This document shows, in pieces, positions 1 to 8,057 of a DNA stretch of 64,000 nt. Under the pieces are notes generated by a model, which saw only the letters and a program-made list of their open reading frames with translations, had not been told where the DNA came from and searched no databases. The position numbers and the translations under genes are program-made. Source of the stretch: DASVEE01 sp036380735 (GTDB taxonomy: Bacteria; Acidobacteriota; Thermoanaerobaculia; Gp7-AA8); assembly GCA_036380735.1 (NCBI GenBank), contig DASVEE010000004.1:1-64000 (forward strand). Reading direction: 5' to 3'. Position 1 is the stretch's first letter, and each line of letters starts with the position of its first letter.

Positions 1-99
1 GTACGCAAGCTCATTGACTCGCGCGCTGCCACCCAGAAACGCCATCAAATATGCCCACTGGGGCTCTATCCACCCCAGCACATCCGCCCGTTCCTTCAT
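1..99 (-). CDS. partial hypothetical protein (N-terminus only)
   Basis: The first 33 codons of a minus-strand reading frame start at an ATG at 99-97 and run off the left window edge without a stop (begins MKERADVLGW). No Shine-Dalgarno is obvious. Base composition is less GC-rich than the genes to the right. Too little is visible to name a family. It is transcribed away from the glycosyltransferase gene that ends at 241, with family E and A repeat fragments between. Confidence 0.35.
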   Translation of the reverse strand, partial: MKERADVLGWIEPQWAYLMAFLGGSARVNELAY

Positions 100-138
100 A
101 CACTTAGCTTACGCCCGAAGATAAGTTAGTGCATATGG

Positions 139-160
139 GGCAAAGCCCGGGGCTAGTGGG
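139..160. repeat. half-copy of family E inverted repeat
   Basis: The block GGGCAAAGCCCGGGGCTAG matches the left arm of the full hairpin at 18059-18139. No matching right arm follows here, so this is a fragment. It lies between two minus-strand genes. Confidence 0.6.
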
Positions 161-223
161 TTCGTGCTGCAGGTGATGGCGTCAGCAGCGGTGTGCAGTG
201 AAATGCGCACGGCGGGAGGATGC

Positions 224-249
224 TATCCGTCCTATTCGTCCTATCGTTC
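224..249. repeat. family A repeat, right arm only
   Basis: Tandem 9-mers (TCCTATTCG type) end with the conserved edge CCTATCGTTCC. The stop codon of the minus-strand gene at 241 (TAG, 243-241) lies inside the repeat, so its last residues GER are repeat-encoded. Confidence 0.75.
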
Positions 250-1014
250 CCCGCGCCGCGCCGCCCTTGCAAACTGGTCGTCGAACCGGCGGGGGAACGG
301 CAGCACGTGGTGTTTCGTGCGCCATCGTTCGGTTTCCAGCATCACGTTGAAGCCGGCGGCGCTGATGATGCGGGTGGCCTCGGCGAATAGCGGGGTGGCG
401 GGGAAGGCTTCCACGCGGTGGAAGTTGGGGGGTAGCGCGGGCTCAGTAGCGGTGGCGACCAGAACCGGCGTGCGGTCGCGCTCCACGGTCTGCAGATCGC
501 GCGTGTAGGCGATCAGTTCTTCGACCTCGTTCGCGGGGCCGGAGTGGACGATCAGCCAGTAGGCGTCTTCGCGCGACGCGGGCTCCGGCGCGTCGGCGGT
601 CAGGTCGAGGTGCACCACGTGCTGGCTTTCGACCGTGTGCGTGATGGGCTCCACCACGTACATCGTGTCGAAGCGCGGCAGGTCGTACGGGACGGCGCGG
701 CGGTACTCCTCCCAGCGGAGCAGCCGCGCCACGTAGTCGACCGGCACCGTGACATCCGCCAGCTCCCCCTGCAGGCCGCAGGGAAAGGTGTCGACGATCA
801 GGCGGGAGCACGGTTGCGACGCGAGCCACGCGCGGTGTGCATTGCGGTCGCCTTCCAGCGACCGCGGAATGCGCAGCACGGGGAACGGGCCGGCGACGCG
901 CGCGGCGTCGTCGGAGGAGGTGGCGATCGTGCCCTCGAGGCCGAGGGCGGTGAGCACGCGACGGGCGCGCGTGACGTGCCCGAGGCCGCCGCCGATCGCG
1001 TAATAGAGGATCAT
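241..1014 (-). CDS. MurG/GT28-like glycosyltransferase (GT-B fold)
   Basis: A 257-residue protein beginning MILYYAIGGGLGHVTRA. The glycine-rich GGGLGHxTRA loop at residues 8-17 is the N-terminal nucleotide-sugar transferase motif of MurG/UGT-type GT-B enzymes, and a second glycine loop (SAAGFNVMLE, near 220) fits the C-terminal donor half. At 257 residues it is shorter than MurG (about 350), so the acceptor is unknown. Its ATG overlaps the stop of the upstream lipoprotein gene by 4 bp (ATGA, 1011-1014), implying translational coupling. It closes a minus-strand envelope cluster with two GT4 enzymes. Acceptor and product are not predictable. Confidence 0.65.
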   Translation of the reverse strand: MILYYAIGGGLGHVTRARRVLTALGLEGTIATSSDDAARVAGPFPVLRIPRSLEGDRNAHRAWLASQPCSRLIVDTFPCGLQGELADVTVPVDYVARLLRWEEYRRAVPYDLPRFDTMYVVEPITHTVESQHVVHLDLTADAPEPASREDAYWLIVHSGPANEVEELIAYTRDLQTVERDRTPVLVATATEPALPPNFHRVEAFPATPLFAEATRIISAAGFNVMLETERWRTKHHVLPFPRRFDDQFARAARRGER

Positions 1015-1721
1015 TTCCGCCGCGAGAGCAGCTCCGCCGCGATCACGTAGCGGTCGTTCTCCGGGATGCGGTCCATGAGGAGGACGCCCCAGCCGGCGGA
1101 GTAGTGCGGTCCCTTGATCTTGAAGACGTCGGCATCGGCGGCGTTCTTCACTTTGGCGCGCGACTCGGCGCGATAGAAACGGACGTTGCCGAGCTCCTTC
1201 TGATCCGGACTCTCGACCTTGACGCGGTCCTCGTAACGCAGCTTCAGCTCGTACGCGTTCTGGCTGGCTTCGTTGTCGGAGATCTTGATCTTCTCGCCGT
1301 CGTCGGAGAAGCGCACTTTCCAGCGCAGCGAGCCGTCGTCGTTGCGCACCTTGAAGCCTTTGTCGTCCGGCTTGACCTCGATCGCCACGGGGTCGTCGCC
1401 CGCCCTGTATTTGCGCTTGCCGCTGTCGCGCGGCTCGCCGCGCAGGACCTTGGTGCCGTTGGCGAAGGCGATCTCGATGGTGCCCTGCCCGAGGTCGCGG
1501 AAGACCGCGACCTTGCTGCCGTCGTCGCGGGTGACCTCGATCTCGTTGGCCGTGGTCGCGGCAGCGGCGGTGCCGGTGGTGGCGGTCGTGCCGGTGGCGG
1601 CGGGCTGAGCCGCGGTCTTTCCGGCTTCAGTCTTTTTGGCGTCCTCGACGAATGGCGATTCGGCGCGGCAGCCGGCCAGAATCACGGCCACTGCGGCGAG
1701 GGCGATGAACTTGTGACGCAT
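1011..1721 (-). CDS. lipoprotein of unknown function
   Basis: A 236-residue protein. The ATG at 1721 is preceded by a good GAGGAG site. A signal peptide ends in a lipobox (VILAGC, Cys 20), so it should be lipidated. An Ala/Thr-rich low-complexity linker (about residues 35-55) is followed by a charged, probably beta-rich domain (60-236) with repeated acidic Asp-Gly turns. No family was recognised. The first 40 bp overlap the 3' end of the upstream GT4 gene, and the 3' end overlaps the GT-B gene by 4 bp, so it is part of the same transcript. Confidence 0.7.
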   Translation of the reverse strand: MRHKFIALAAVAVILAGCRAESPFVEDAKKTEAGKTAAQPAATGTTATTGTAAAATTANEIEVTRDDGSKVAVFRDLGQGTIEIAFANGTKVLRGEPRDSGKRKYRAGDDPVAIEVKPDDKGFKVRNDDGSLRWKVRFSDDGEKIKISDNEASQNAYELKLRYEDRVKVESPDQKELGNVRFYRAESRAKVKNAADADVFKIKGPHYSAGWGVLLMDRIPENDRYVIAAELLSRRK

Positions 1722-2842
1722 GGGATCTCCTCTCTGGTGATGGCGTCGAGCACTGCGAGGTAGTGACGGGCCTCGTCGCGTGCATTGCACTGCTCGTGCG
1801 CAGTCGCTTCGGCTCGCCTGCCGAGGGCCTCGCGGAGGGTGGCGGGAGCCTGGGCGGCACGGTGGATCGCCCGGCGGCACTCGTGCTCGTCGCCGGGGGG
1901 AAAGAGGAAGGCGTTCTCGCCGTCGATGAGGACGTCGCGCATGCCGCCGACGTTCGACGCCAGGAGCGGGCGCCCGAGGGCCATGGCCTCGATGAGGACG
2001 TTGGGGAAGCCGTCGTAGTGCGACGGGAGCACGACGTAGTCGGCCGCGAGGTGATAGGGCAGCAGCTCGTACCGGTCGACGCTCGGGAGCTGCGTGCGCG
2101 AAAGCTCGGGATGCTCGTCGAGGAAGGCCTGCAGCTCGGCGTCCGCCTCCCCGATCATCAGCACATGAAACCGCTCGGCATCGCCGCCACGGCGCAGCAC
2201 GTCGAGGAAGAAGGGCACGCCTTTCTTGGCCTTGAGATGACCGAAAAAGCCGAGGACGAGGCGGTCGGTGGGGACGTGCTCGGCGCGGAAGGCGGCGGCG
2301 CGCTCGCGGTCGGATTGGGTGGGGCGCCAGAGGTCGAAATCGATACCGTTGGCGATGACGCGCACGTTGGCGTCGTAGAGGCCGCGGACCTTGTCGGCCT
2401 GCTCGGTCGTGACGGTGCCGACGAGCGCGGAGCGACGGATGGCGTCGTCGAGCAGCGGCCGGCGGCGGGGATCGAAGAGGCCGGCGTCGAGCTCATTGCC
2501 GCGGAGCAGCGTCACGAGCGGCCGCCGCAGCCACGCGGCAAACGCGGGAGCGGCCATCACCGGCAGCGTCCCGCCGAAGGCGACGACATGCGTGGTGCGC
2601 CCGAGGTCGAGCAGCTGGCGCATGTGGTTCCAGAGGCCGTTGATCGTGTGAGCCGCATCGCTGGAGAGCGGCCAGCGCAGATGGTTGCCGCGGTAGGACG
2701 GCCGCACGGCTTTGCGGTCGAAGTGGACCACGTCGACGGAAACACCTTCCCTGCGCAGACCGCGCACGATGCGGTCGCACGACTCGGCCATCCCGCCGCG
2801 ATCGGGAGGATGGTTTTCGGTGATGAGGAGGACGTGGTGCAT
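1682..2842 (-). CDS. GT4-family glycosyltransferase
   Basis: A 386-residue GT-B enzyme. The N-terminal half starts MHHVLLITENHPPDRGGMAE, the usual GT4 glycine loop. The C-terminal half has the donor motifs LGFFGHLKAKKG, LPSHYDGFPNVLIEAMALG (the EX7E signature) and GGMRDVLIDGENAFLFPPGD. It probably transfers a sugar from an activated donor to an envelope glycan at the cytoplasmic membrane. I start at the ATG at 2842, because the upstream open frame is family B repeat sequence. No Shine-Dalgarno is visible. The C-terminus overlaps the lipoprotein gene by 40 bp. Confidence 0.85.
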   Translation of the reverse strand: MHHVLLITENHPPDRGGMAESCDRIVRGLRREGVSVDVVHFDRKAVRPSYRGNHLRWPLSSDAAHTINGLWNHMRQLLDLGRTTHVVAFGGTLPVMAAPAFAAWLRRPLVTLLRGNELDAGLFDPRRRPLLDDAIRRSALVGTVTTEQADKVRGLYDANVRVIANGIDFDLWRPTQSDRERAAAFRAEHVPTDRLVLGFFGHLKAKKGVPFFLDVLRRGGDAERFHVLMIGEADAELQAFLDEHPELSRTQLPSVDRYELLPYHLAADYVVLPSHYDGFPNVLIEAMALGRPLLASNVGGMRDVLIDGENAFLFPPGDEHECRRAIHRAAQAPATLREALGRRAEATAHEQCNARDEARHYLAVLDAITREEIPCVTSSSPSPQWP

Positions 2843-2845
2843 GTG

Positions 2846-2976
2846 GTGGAACGTTGTCCGTTGTCCGTTTTCCGTTGTCCGTGTCCGTTGTCCGTGTCCG
2901 TTGTCCGTGTTCCGATGGTCAGCCACCGTGCAGCGCCAGCACGGAAAACGGACAACGGAAAACGGACAACGTCTTC
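2846..2976. repeat. family B composite inverted repeat, copy 1
   Basis: The left arm (2851-2914) is tandem TCCGTTG/TCCGTGT units. The right arm (2940-2971) is the complement (ACGGAAA/ACGGACA units). About 25 nt of loop contains GTGCAGCGCCAGCAC. It lies directly 3' of the zinc-ribbon gene (stop 2977) and 5' of the GT4 gene, both minus strand. Confidence 0.85.
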
Positions 2977-3381
2977 CTAGCTATCCCCAAAGTCCGCGCC
3001 GCCGCCCGCATCGTCCTCGGTCTCATCGAAAGATGAATCGTTGACGCTGCTGTCGAAGGACCTGGTGTCGTAGTTGTCGTAATAGCGATCGTTCTGGGAA
3101 CCCGCGTAGATCGGGGCGTAGCCGCTGCCGTAATAGCGGTGCCGATAGCCGTACGCCCACTCCGCATCGACATCCTCGGGGATCGCCTGTTCGGTATCGG
3201 TCTCCCCTTCGGTGCCTTCCTCCTGCTGCGCGCGGGCGCCGCAGTCGAGGCAGTTGGCGAAGCCGCTGCTGGGAGAGAGGTGCTCGGGGCACATCGGCCG
3301 GGCGCACGTCGCGCAGACGGTCGAACCGGGGTTGCCGCAGTCATTGAGGGTGAGGAAGCCGCGTCGCGCCATGCAATTCAT
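2977..3381 (-). CDS. cysteine-rich zinc-ribbon-like protein with Tyr/Asp-rich tail
   Basis: A 134-residue protein. The ATG at 3381 has GGAG upstream. The N-terminal third holds seven cysteines (3, 15, 23, 26, 31, 44, 47) with CxxC pairs CATC and CLDC, typical of a B-box/zinc-ribbon domain. The rest is low-complexity, rich in Tyr, Asp, Ser and Gly, and ends in GGGADFGDS. It lies 9 bp downstream of the membrane protein gene at 3391-4239, so the two are probably cotranscribed and may act together. No signal peptide is visible. Function unknown. Confidence 0.65.
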   Translation of the reverse strand: MNCMARRGFLTLNDCGNPGSTVCATCARPMCPEHLSPSSGFANCLDCGARAQQEEGTEGETDTEQAIPEDVDAEWAYGYRHRYYGSGYAPIYAGSQNDRYYDNYDTRSFDSSVNDSSFDETEDDAGGGADFGDS

Positions 3382-3390
3382 TGCGTTCTC

Positions 3391-4239
3391 CTATTTGACG
3401 GGCCGCGCGCCGCGGTAGACGCCGGCCACCAGGTCGATGAAGGCGGCGGGGTGCACGGGGTCGAGCGTGTCGCTCTTGAGGCGCCGCGTCACGCGCACGA
3501 CGTTCTTCTTCTCGCCGGGGATGACTTCGGCGTCGGCGACTTCGCCGAGCTCGTATTGCTTCGCCTTGAGCGCCACTTCGACGTCGATGGAGGTCTTCTT
3601 GGCGTAGCGGGTCTTCGTCTTGTGCTTGCCGCGCGCGTTCTTCTTGGTCTTGGCCCGCTCGCGGATGGAGTCGGAGATGCTCCAGCGGAGGCGCGTGCCG
3701 TCCGTCAGCATCGCCTCGCCGGTCATCCACGGATCGACGTAGAAGGTGTCGATGATCTTGTAGTACGCGCCGCTGGCGTATGCGTCGGTCTTGCTCTTCT
3801 GCTTCGCAGGATCGGTCGGCGGGCGCAGATCGAGGTCGAGCTGCACCGGCTGCGTGCGATCGAAGTCCTCGCGGAAGAGCTGCAGCACCGGCAGGACGAG
3901 GCCGCGCAGGTTGTTCGAGACGTCGATCTTGTTCAGCCACGACCAGCGCCTGACCAGCATGATGCCGGTGATGACGGCGGCGGCGACCAGGATCATGCCC
4001 AGCCAGCTCGGGAAGGCGCCGTTGCCCCACATGATGGCGAACGGGATGACGAGCAGGAAGGCGACGGCGCTGCCGCAGCCGAACTTCGACCGCGTCTTGT
4101 CGCCCAGCTTGTCGCACGCCGCGATCGGCTTGAGGAAGGCGATCAGGTCGTCGACCGGCTGGCTCAGCTTCGCGTGTTTGTCCGCGAGCAGCCGGCGTTG
4201 CTCTTCATTGAGCGATTTGTAGACTTCCGAGACGCTCAT
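3391..4239 (-). CDS. two-TM membrane protein, unknown function
   Basis: A 282-residue protein. The ATG at 4239 is preceded by AGGAG with good spacing. The N-terminal cytoplasmic helix (residues 1-50) precedes two hydrophobic helices at about 53-72 and 78-97. A long soluble C-terminal domain then has a Lys-rich stretch (about 190-215), looking like a nucleic-acid- or phospholipid-facing surface. No family was recognised. Its first 35 bp overlap the 3' end of the upstream GT4 gene, and the zinc-ribbon gene follows 9 bp downstream. Confidence 0.65.
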   Translation of the reverse strand: MSVSEVYKSLNEEQRRLLADKHAKLSQPVDDLIAFLKPIAACDKLGDKTRSKFGCGSAVAFLLVIPFAIMWGNGAFPSWLGMILVAAAVITGIMLVRRWSWLNKIDVSNNLRGLVLPVLQLFREDFDRTQPVQLDLDLRPPTDPAKQKSKTDAYASGAYYKIIDTFYVDPWMTGEAMLTDGTRLRWSISDSIRERAKTKKNARGKHKTKTRYAKKTSIDVEVALKAKQYELGEVADAEVIPGEKKNVVRVTRRLKSDTLDPVHPAAFIDLVAGVYRGARPVK

Positions 4240-5410
4240 TGCGCTCCGCTCCTTTCGTCGCGAGCCGCCGGACTTCGCGCCGCAGCGCGTCGACCGACCG
4301 GTCCCACGTGTAACACTCGGCGATGGTCTCCCGGGCGCGGGCACCAAGCCCGCGCGCGAGTGAAGGGGTTTCGAGGAGGATGCGGAGCGCGCGTGCGAGC
4401 TCCGCGGGGCGGTCGGGGTGCACGAGCCAGCCGTTCTCGCGGTCGCGAATCAGCTCGCGCACCGGCGGCACGTCGGAGGCGACGACGGCCACACCGGAGG
4501 CCATCGACTCCAGCACCTTCAGCGGCGCGCAGCCCTGCAGCGTGTTGCGCGGCGAATCGGTCAGCGGGGCGACGGAGACGAGCGCGTGCTGCCGCCAGGC
4601 GGCGAGCTCCGGCTCGTCGAGCGCGAAGTTCCAGACGATGTCGAGACCGAGCTTCGCCGCGAGCTTCTGGTGGCGCTTCCACCCTTTCGATTCGTGCGAG
4701 CCGCAGACGGCGAGGCGGAGCTCGCGATGGTCGGCCAGCCGGGCGAAGGCGCGGAGGAGGGTGTCGATCCCCTGCCACGTCTGCGGGGAGCCGAAGTAGA
4801 GGATGTACTGGTCCGGCGCGCCGGCAGGCCGCGGCCGCGGGGCATCGAGGTCGGCTCCGTTCGGGATGACCTCGATCTTCGCCGGCGAGACGCCGAGGGA
4901 GGCGAGCAGCGCGGCGGTGGTATGGGACGGCGTGACCAGGAGGTCCGCGGCGTCGCAGCAGGCGAGCTCCGTCTGCCGGATCTTCTCCAGAGTGCGCGGG
5001 GCGACGGCGGGGAAGAGATGCGGCAGCTCGATCGACGGGAGCGCGTTGACCTCGTAGATCGTGGCGTAGCGCCGCCACGGCCGGAGCGCGATCGGCGCGC
5101 CGCTCCACGGATCGCGGAAGTGCGCGACTTCCAGCGTGTCCTCCAGGCCGTCGAGGGCACGGCTGAGCGCCTGTCCGTACGCGAGGGCGCGCTCGAGGAA
5201 GTTCGGCACCTCCCGGGCGAAGCGGACGATCTCGGTGGTGCCGTCGAGCTGATGCGCCGGCAGCTCCGGGCTCCCCAGGACGAAGAGAGCGCCACCGCCC
5301 AGCTCGGCGAACAAAGCGCGCGCGAAGCGGTCGATGTGAATCGCCGCTCCCTTCCGGGAGGGAAAGCGGTCGAAGGCGGCGTAGAGCGCGCGATGCTTCC
5401 GCAAAAACAT
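4205..5410 (-). CDS. GT4-family glycosyltransferase
   Basis: A 401-residue GT-B enzyme. The C-terminal half shows YILYFGSPQTWQG, CAPLKVLESMASG (EX7E-like donor site) and DRENGWLVHPD. The N-terminal half contains RKGAAIHI and TIYEVNALPSIELP. I start at the ATG at 5410, giving MFLRKHRALY; the upstream frame has no better ribosome site. It is the first gene of the minus-strand cluster ending at 241 and is divergent from the exported-protein gene at 5519, so the promoter should lie in 5411-5518. Donor and acceptor unknown. Confidence 0.85.
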   Translation of the reverse strand: MFLRKHRALYAAFDRFPSRKGAAIHIDRFARALFAELGGGALFVLGSPELPAHQLDGTTEIVRFAREVPNFLERALAYGQALSRALDGLEDTLEVAHFRDPWSGAPIALRPWRRYATIYEVNALPSIELPHLFPAVAPRTLEKIRQTELACCDAADLLVTPSHTTAALLASLGVSPAKIEVIPNGADLDAPRPRPAGAPDQYILYFGSPQTWQGIDTLLRAFARLADHRELRLAVCGSHESKGWKRHQKLAAKLGLDIVWNFALDEPELAAWRQHALVSVAPLTDSPRNTLQGCAPLKVLESMASGVAVVASDVPPVRELIRDRENGWLVHPDRPAELARALRILLETPSLARGLGARARETIAECYTWDRSVDALRREVRRLATKGAERNERLGSLQIAQ

Positions 5411-5518
5411 GGATGTACCGGCCTGATTCGAGGGGACTTGGCGAATCGTAACAGACCGGACTGCCTGTCGGTGGCGTTCTTGCACTAATAACTGACAGAT
5501 CCTACGGAGGAAACCCGA

Positions 5519-6253
5519 ATGTCCCGATTACTGATGATTCCGCTTGCGTTGCTTTTGGCGCTTCCGCGCCCGGCGCAGGCTCTCGAAACCGATGAGCTCC
5601 TCGCACTCGTGACGCTGCCGCTGGCCGTGGCCGCCGTGGCGGACGAAGAGGGGGTACCGGCGCTCGAGCTGGCGAATCTGGTGGCAACGCTGAACAACGC
5701 CGGTGTCGAGCCGGCCAGAATGATCGAAGTGGTGCGCTACGTCCCCGTGGCGCTGGTGGCCGAGGCGCCGGAAGCGCCGTTCGTCGGCTTCGTGGAAGCG
5801 AGCGTGGCCCAGGGGCTGCGCAGTGATGCACTGGTCAATGTCATAGAAGACCGCCTGCGCAGCTATGACCTGCCGGACGTGCAGCTCAACGTGCAGCAGG
5901 CCCGGCTGATCACCGACATCCGCGAAGACGAGCACTTCGTCGTCCGCCGCCGCGGCGTGCGCCGCACGGCGCCCGTGGTGGAGCATCCGCACGGCGGCCC
6001 TCCGGGGCAGTTGAAGAAGGAGCGCGGCGAGCAGACCGGCGCCGCGATCGTCCACGGGATCACCCGTCAGGACGTGGATGAGGTGCGCAAAGCCGAGCGC
6101 AAGGCGGAGCGCAAGCTCGACCGCAAAGCCGATCGCGGCGGGAAGAAGCTGAAAGCCAAAGTCGACCGCGCCGACAACAGCGGCAAGGGCAATGGCCGCG
6201 ACAACGGTAACGGCAAGGGCAACGGCGGCGGCAAGAAGGAGAAGGGGCGATGA
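5519..6253 (+). CDS. exported protein with basic low-complexity C-terminus
   Basis: A 244-residue protein starting at an ATG with a strong GGAGG site. A clear signal peptide (residues 1-21, ending AQA) is followed by a helical domain (25-150). A highly charged segment rich in Lys/Arg/Asp (180-215) and a Gly/Asn/Lys repeat tail (GNGKGNGGGKKEKGR) follow. The tail resembles cell-surface polyanion-binding tails. It overlaps the next lipoprotein gene by 4 bp (6250-6253), so the two form an operon. No known family was recognised. Confidence 0.7.
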   Translation: MSRLLMIPLALLLALPRPAQALETDELLALVTLPLAVAAVADEEGVPALELANLVATLNNAGVEPARMIEVVRYVPVALVAEAPEAPFVGFVEASVAQGLRSDALVNVIEDRLRSYDLPDVQLNVQQARLITDIREDEHFVVRRRGVRRTAPVVEHPHGGPPGQLKKERGEQTGAAIVHGITRQDVDEVRKAERKAERKLDRKADRGGKKLKAKVDRADNSGKGNGRDNGNGKGNGGGKKEKGR

Positions 6254-6546
6254 AGAAACTGCTCCTGACCGCGCTGCTCCTGACCACCGCCGCTTGTAAC
6301 CGCACAGCGGCCCCCTCCGTCGCGCAACAGGGCCAGCCCGCCGCCGTCGCTCAGGCGGAGGCGCTGGCGCCCGAGCAGCTCGGCGAGCTGGGTGGCCAGA
6401 TCCGTAAAGACCCGGCGCGCGCGCAGCAACTGCTGGCACAGCACGGCCTGACCGAGGAATCGTTCGAGCAGGCCGTGCGCAAAGTCGCGGAAGACCCGGC
6501 GGCGTCCAAAAAGTACGCCGACGCATTCAAGAAGGCCGGCGTCTAG
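6250..6546 (+). CDS. small lipoprotein
   Basis: A 98-residue protein. The signal peptide and lipobox (LLTTAAC, Cys 16) predict lipidation. After an Ala/Gln linker the mature part is a compact helical domain (40-98). It is translationally coupled to the exported protein upstream by a 4-bp overlap. Function unknown. A degenerate family A repeat follows its stop codon. Confidence 0.7.
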   Translation: MKKLLLTALLLTTAACNRTAAPSVAQQGQPAAVAQAEALAPEQLGELGGQIRKDPARAQQLLAQHGLTEESFEQAVRKVAEDPAASKKYADAFKKAGV

Positions 6547-6652
6547 CCGGCGCACTGACAACGACAGGACCGACAGAACGAATGGGACCTGTGGGACGAC
6601 CGGGATGGTGGATTGCACCGTCCCGGCAGTCCTCAGGTCCCATTCCTCTTAG
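6547..6652. repeat. degenerate family A inverted repeat
   Basis: The left arm (6562-6608, GGACCGACAG, GGGACCTGT, GGGACGACC units) pairs imperfectly with the right arm (6617-6648, GTCCCGGCAGTCC, AGGTCCCATTCC). It lies directly after the lipoprotein stop, in a convergent gap. Units are more diverged than in other copies, suggesting age. Confidence 0.65.
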
Positions 6653-6689
6653 CGGCCTTTTGCCCAGCGGGTTTGACGGGCGCATCGTT

Positions 6690-7115
6690 CTTTGAACGCC
6701 GGGCAACACTGTTTGAGTGTCACGCAACACTCTTTGAACGTCGCCGATCGTTCGCTGGACGTCGCGCTTCGTTCGTTGAACGACGCCCATCGTTCGTTGA
6801 ACGTTGCCGGTCGTTCGTGGAACGCCGCCCATCGTTCGTTGAACGACGCCCATCGTTCATTGAGTGTCGCCCGTCGTTCATTGAGTGTTGCCCATCGTTC
6901 GTTGAGTGTTGCCCATCGTTCGTTGAGTGTCGCGGATCGTTCATTGAACGTCACTCATCGTTCGTTGAACGTCGCCCATCGTTCGTTGAACGTCACCCAT
7001 CGTTCGTTGAACGTCGCGCATCGTTCGTTGAACGTCGCCCATCGTTCGTTGAACGTCCCGGATCGTTCCGTGAACGCCGCGGAACACTCAGCGAGTGCCG
7101 GGGAGCACTCGCCGA
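6690..7115. repeat. family D: array of about twenty 21-bp palindromic units
   Basis: Tandem units of consensus CGTTCGTTGAACGTCGCCCA plus T each contain a small hairpin CGTTC-GTT-GAACG. Variants use TTGAGTG or CACTCAGCGAGTG. The 21-bp period equals two DNA helical turns, so every palindrome lies on the same helix face. Five of six frames stay open through the array because the unit is stop-free in them, so the long open frames are not evidence of coding. With the family A copy before it, it fills the convergent gap 6547-7125; no gene is seen there. Confidence 0.85.
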
Positions 7116-7125
7116 GTGCCGCGAG

Positions 7126-7665
7126 TCATTTGCGGATGGCGATGGGGACGGCGTCGGCGAGATACACGACCTGACTGGTCTTGCGGCGGAAGATGCGGCG
7201 ATACCACGGCTCGGGTTTGGGCTTCCCGCCGTGCTCCATGACCATTTTTGACAACTCCTTCACATCCGCCTCGGCCATCCGGACGCAGCCGTGTGACTTG
7301 GCGTCGCCGAGCGATTCGTGATCGTCGGTGCCGTGAATGTAGTAATCGGGCTCGCGAAAGAACATCTTCACGACCTTCATCGGGTTCTCGGGGTGTCCGG
7401 GTGCCTTGTACGTCTTGCCGCGAGCCCATTTTTCATTGGGCGGACGCCAGGCGGGGTTGAAGATGACTTTTTTGATGACGAAAGCGCCCACCGGCGTCGG
7501 CTTTTCGGGCTTGCCGATGGAGACGGGGTAGCTGCGCACGATTTCGCCGTCGACGTAGGCGTGCAGCTCGCGCTCCGACAGGTCGACTTCGAGGGAGAAA
7601 GAGTTACCGAATGCAACCGACGCCCAGAGGAGGGAGCCGGCAACCAGGGATAGGGTCCGTGTCAT
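7126..7665 (-). CDS. L,D-transpeptidase (YkuD domain), exported
   Basis: A 179-residue protein with a signal peptide (residues 1-20) and a YkuD domain. The catalytic motif SHGCVRM (Cys 127) and upstream HGTD (His 111) are intact. It should cross-link peptidoglycan stem peptides (3-3 links) or anchor proteins in the periplasm. The substrate-side segment PTPVGAFVIKK is typical. The stop lies just beyond the 21-bp repeat array. The length is that of a minimal YkuD protein with no LysM domain. Confidence 0.9.
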   Translation of the reverse strand: MTRTLSLVAGSLLWASVAFGNSFSLEVDLSERELHAYVDGEIVRSYPVSIGKPEKPTPVGAFVIKKVIFNPAWRPPNEKWARGKTYKAPGHPENPMKVVKMFFREPDYYIHGTDDHESLGDAKSHGCVRMAEADVKELSKMVMEHGGKPKPEPWYRRIFRRKTSQVVYLADAVPIAIRK

Positions 7666-7704
7666 GACCTTCCCTACTGCAACCGGGATTCCATTGTTAT
7701 TTGG

Positions 7705-8019
7705 TCAGTTATTGCCGTCGCGGCCGTGGGGCACCGGCGTCTCGACGTCGGTCCCGGGACCGGCCGCCGCCTGCGGCCCCGGCAGCGGATCCGTCATCGC
7801 CAGATGCAGTGCGCCGCCGTTCGTCAGCGTCAGCCGGTCCTCGCCGGCAGCGGTATGGCGCCGCACGAGCAGCTCCGCCTCGAGCTGCTGGATCGCCCGG
7901 ACGACGTCCGCATGGGCAAAGTCGCCCGCATGCGCGAAGACGGTGTCCATCGACAGCGTGTTCCGCGGATGGTGGCGGAACGCATCCATGACGAGCTCGG
8001 GCAGGATCTCTTCGGTCAT
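7705..8019 (-). CDS. small protein, possibly winged-helix-like
   Basis: A 104-residue protein if started at the ATG at 8019 (MTEEILPELVMDAFRHHP). The frame stays open further upstream only through family C repeat sequence, which I reject as coding. Residues 1-70 read like a small helix-turn-helix or winged-helix fold (VVRAIQQLEAELLVRRH). A Pro/Gly-rich tail follows. No clear Shine-Dalgarno. Divergent from bfd. Family unassigned. Confidence 0.5.
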   Translation of the reverse strand: MTEEILPELVMDAFRHHPRNTLSMDTVFAHAGDFAHADVVRAIQQLEAELLVRRHTAAGEDRLTLTNGGALHLAMTDPLPGPQAAAGPGTDVETPVPHGRDGNN

Positions 8020-8057
8020 GGGAAGGGGGAGATTCAATCGGCGTACCCGGTGGGGGA

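Noticed and set aside
3139..4869. 576-codon plus-strand frame
   Set aside because: It crosses three well-supported minus-strand genes and ends in Arg/Ala-rich low complexity.
6690..7115. CRISPR array
   Set aside because: Units are contiguous 21-mers with no unique spacers and no cas genes nearby.
6613..7251. Long heptapeptide-repeat reading frames (FVERRPS, SLNVAHR and minus-strand versions) over the 21-bp array
   Set aside because: The 21-bp unit is stop-free in five of six frames, so openness carries no coding evidence; no ribosome site or conserved domain supports any of them.
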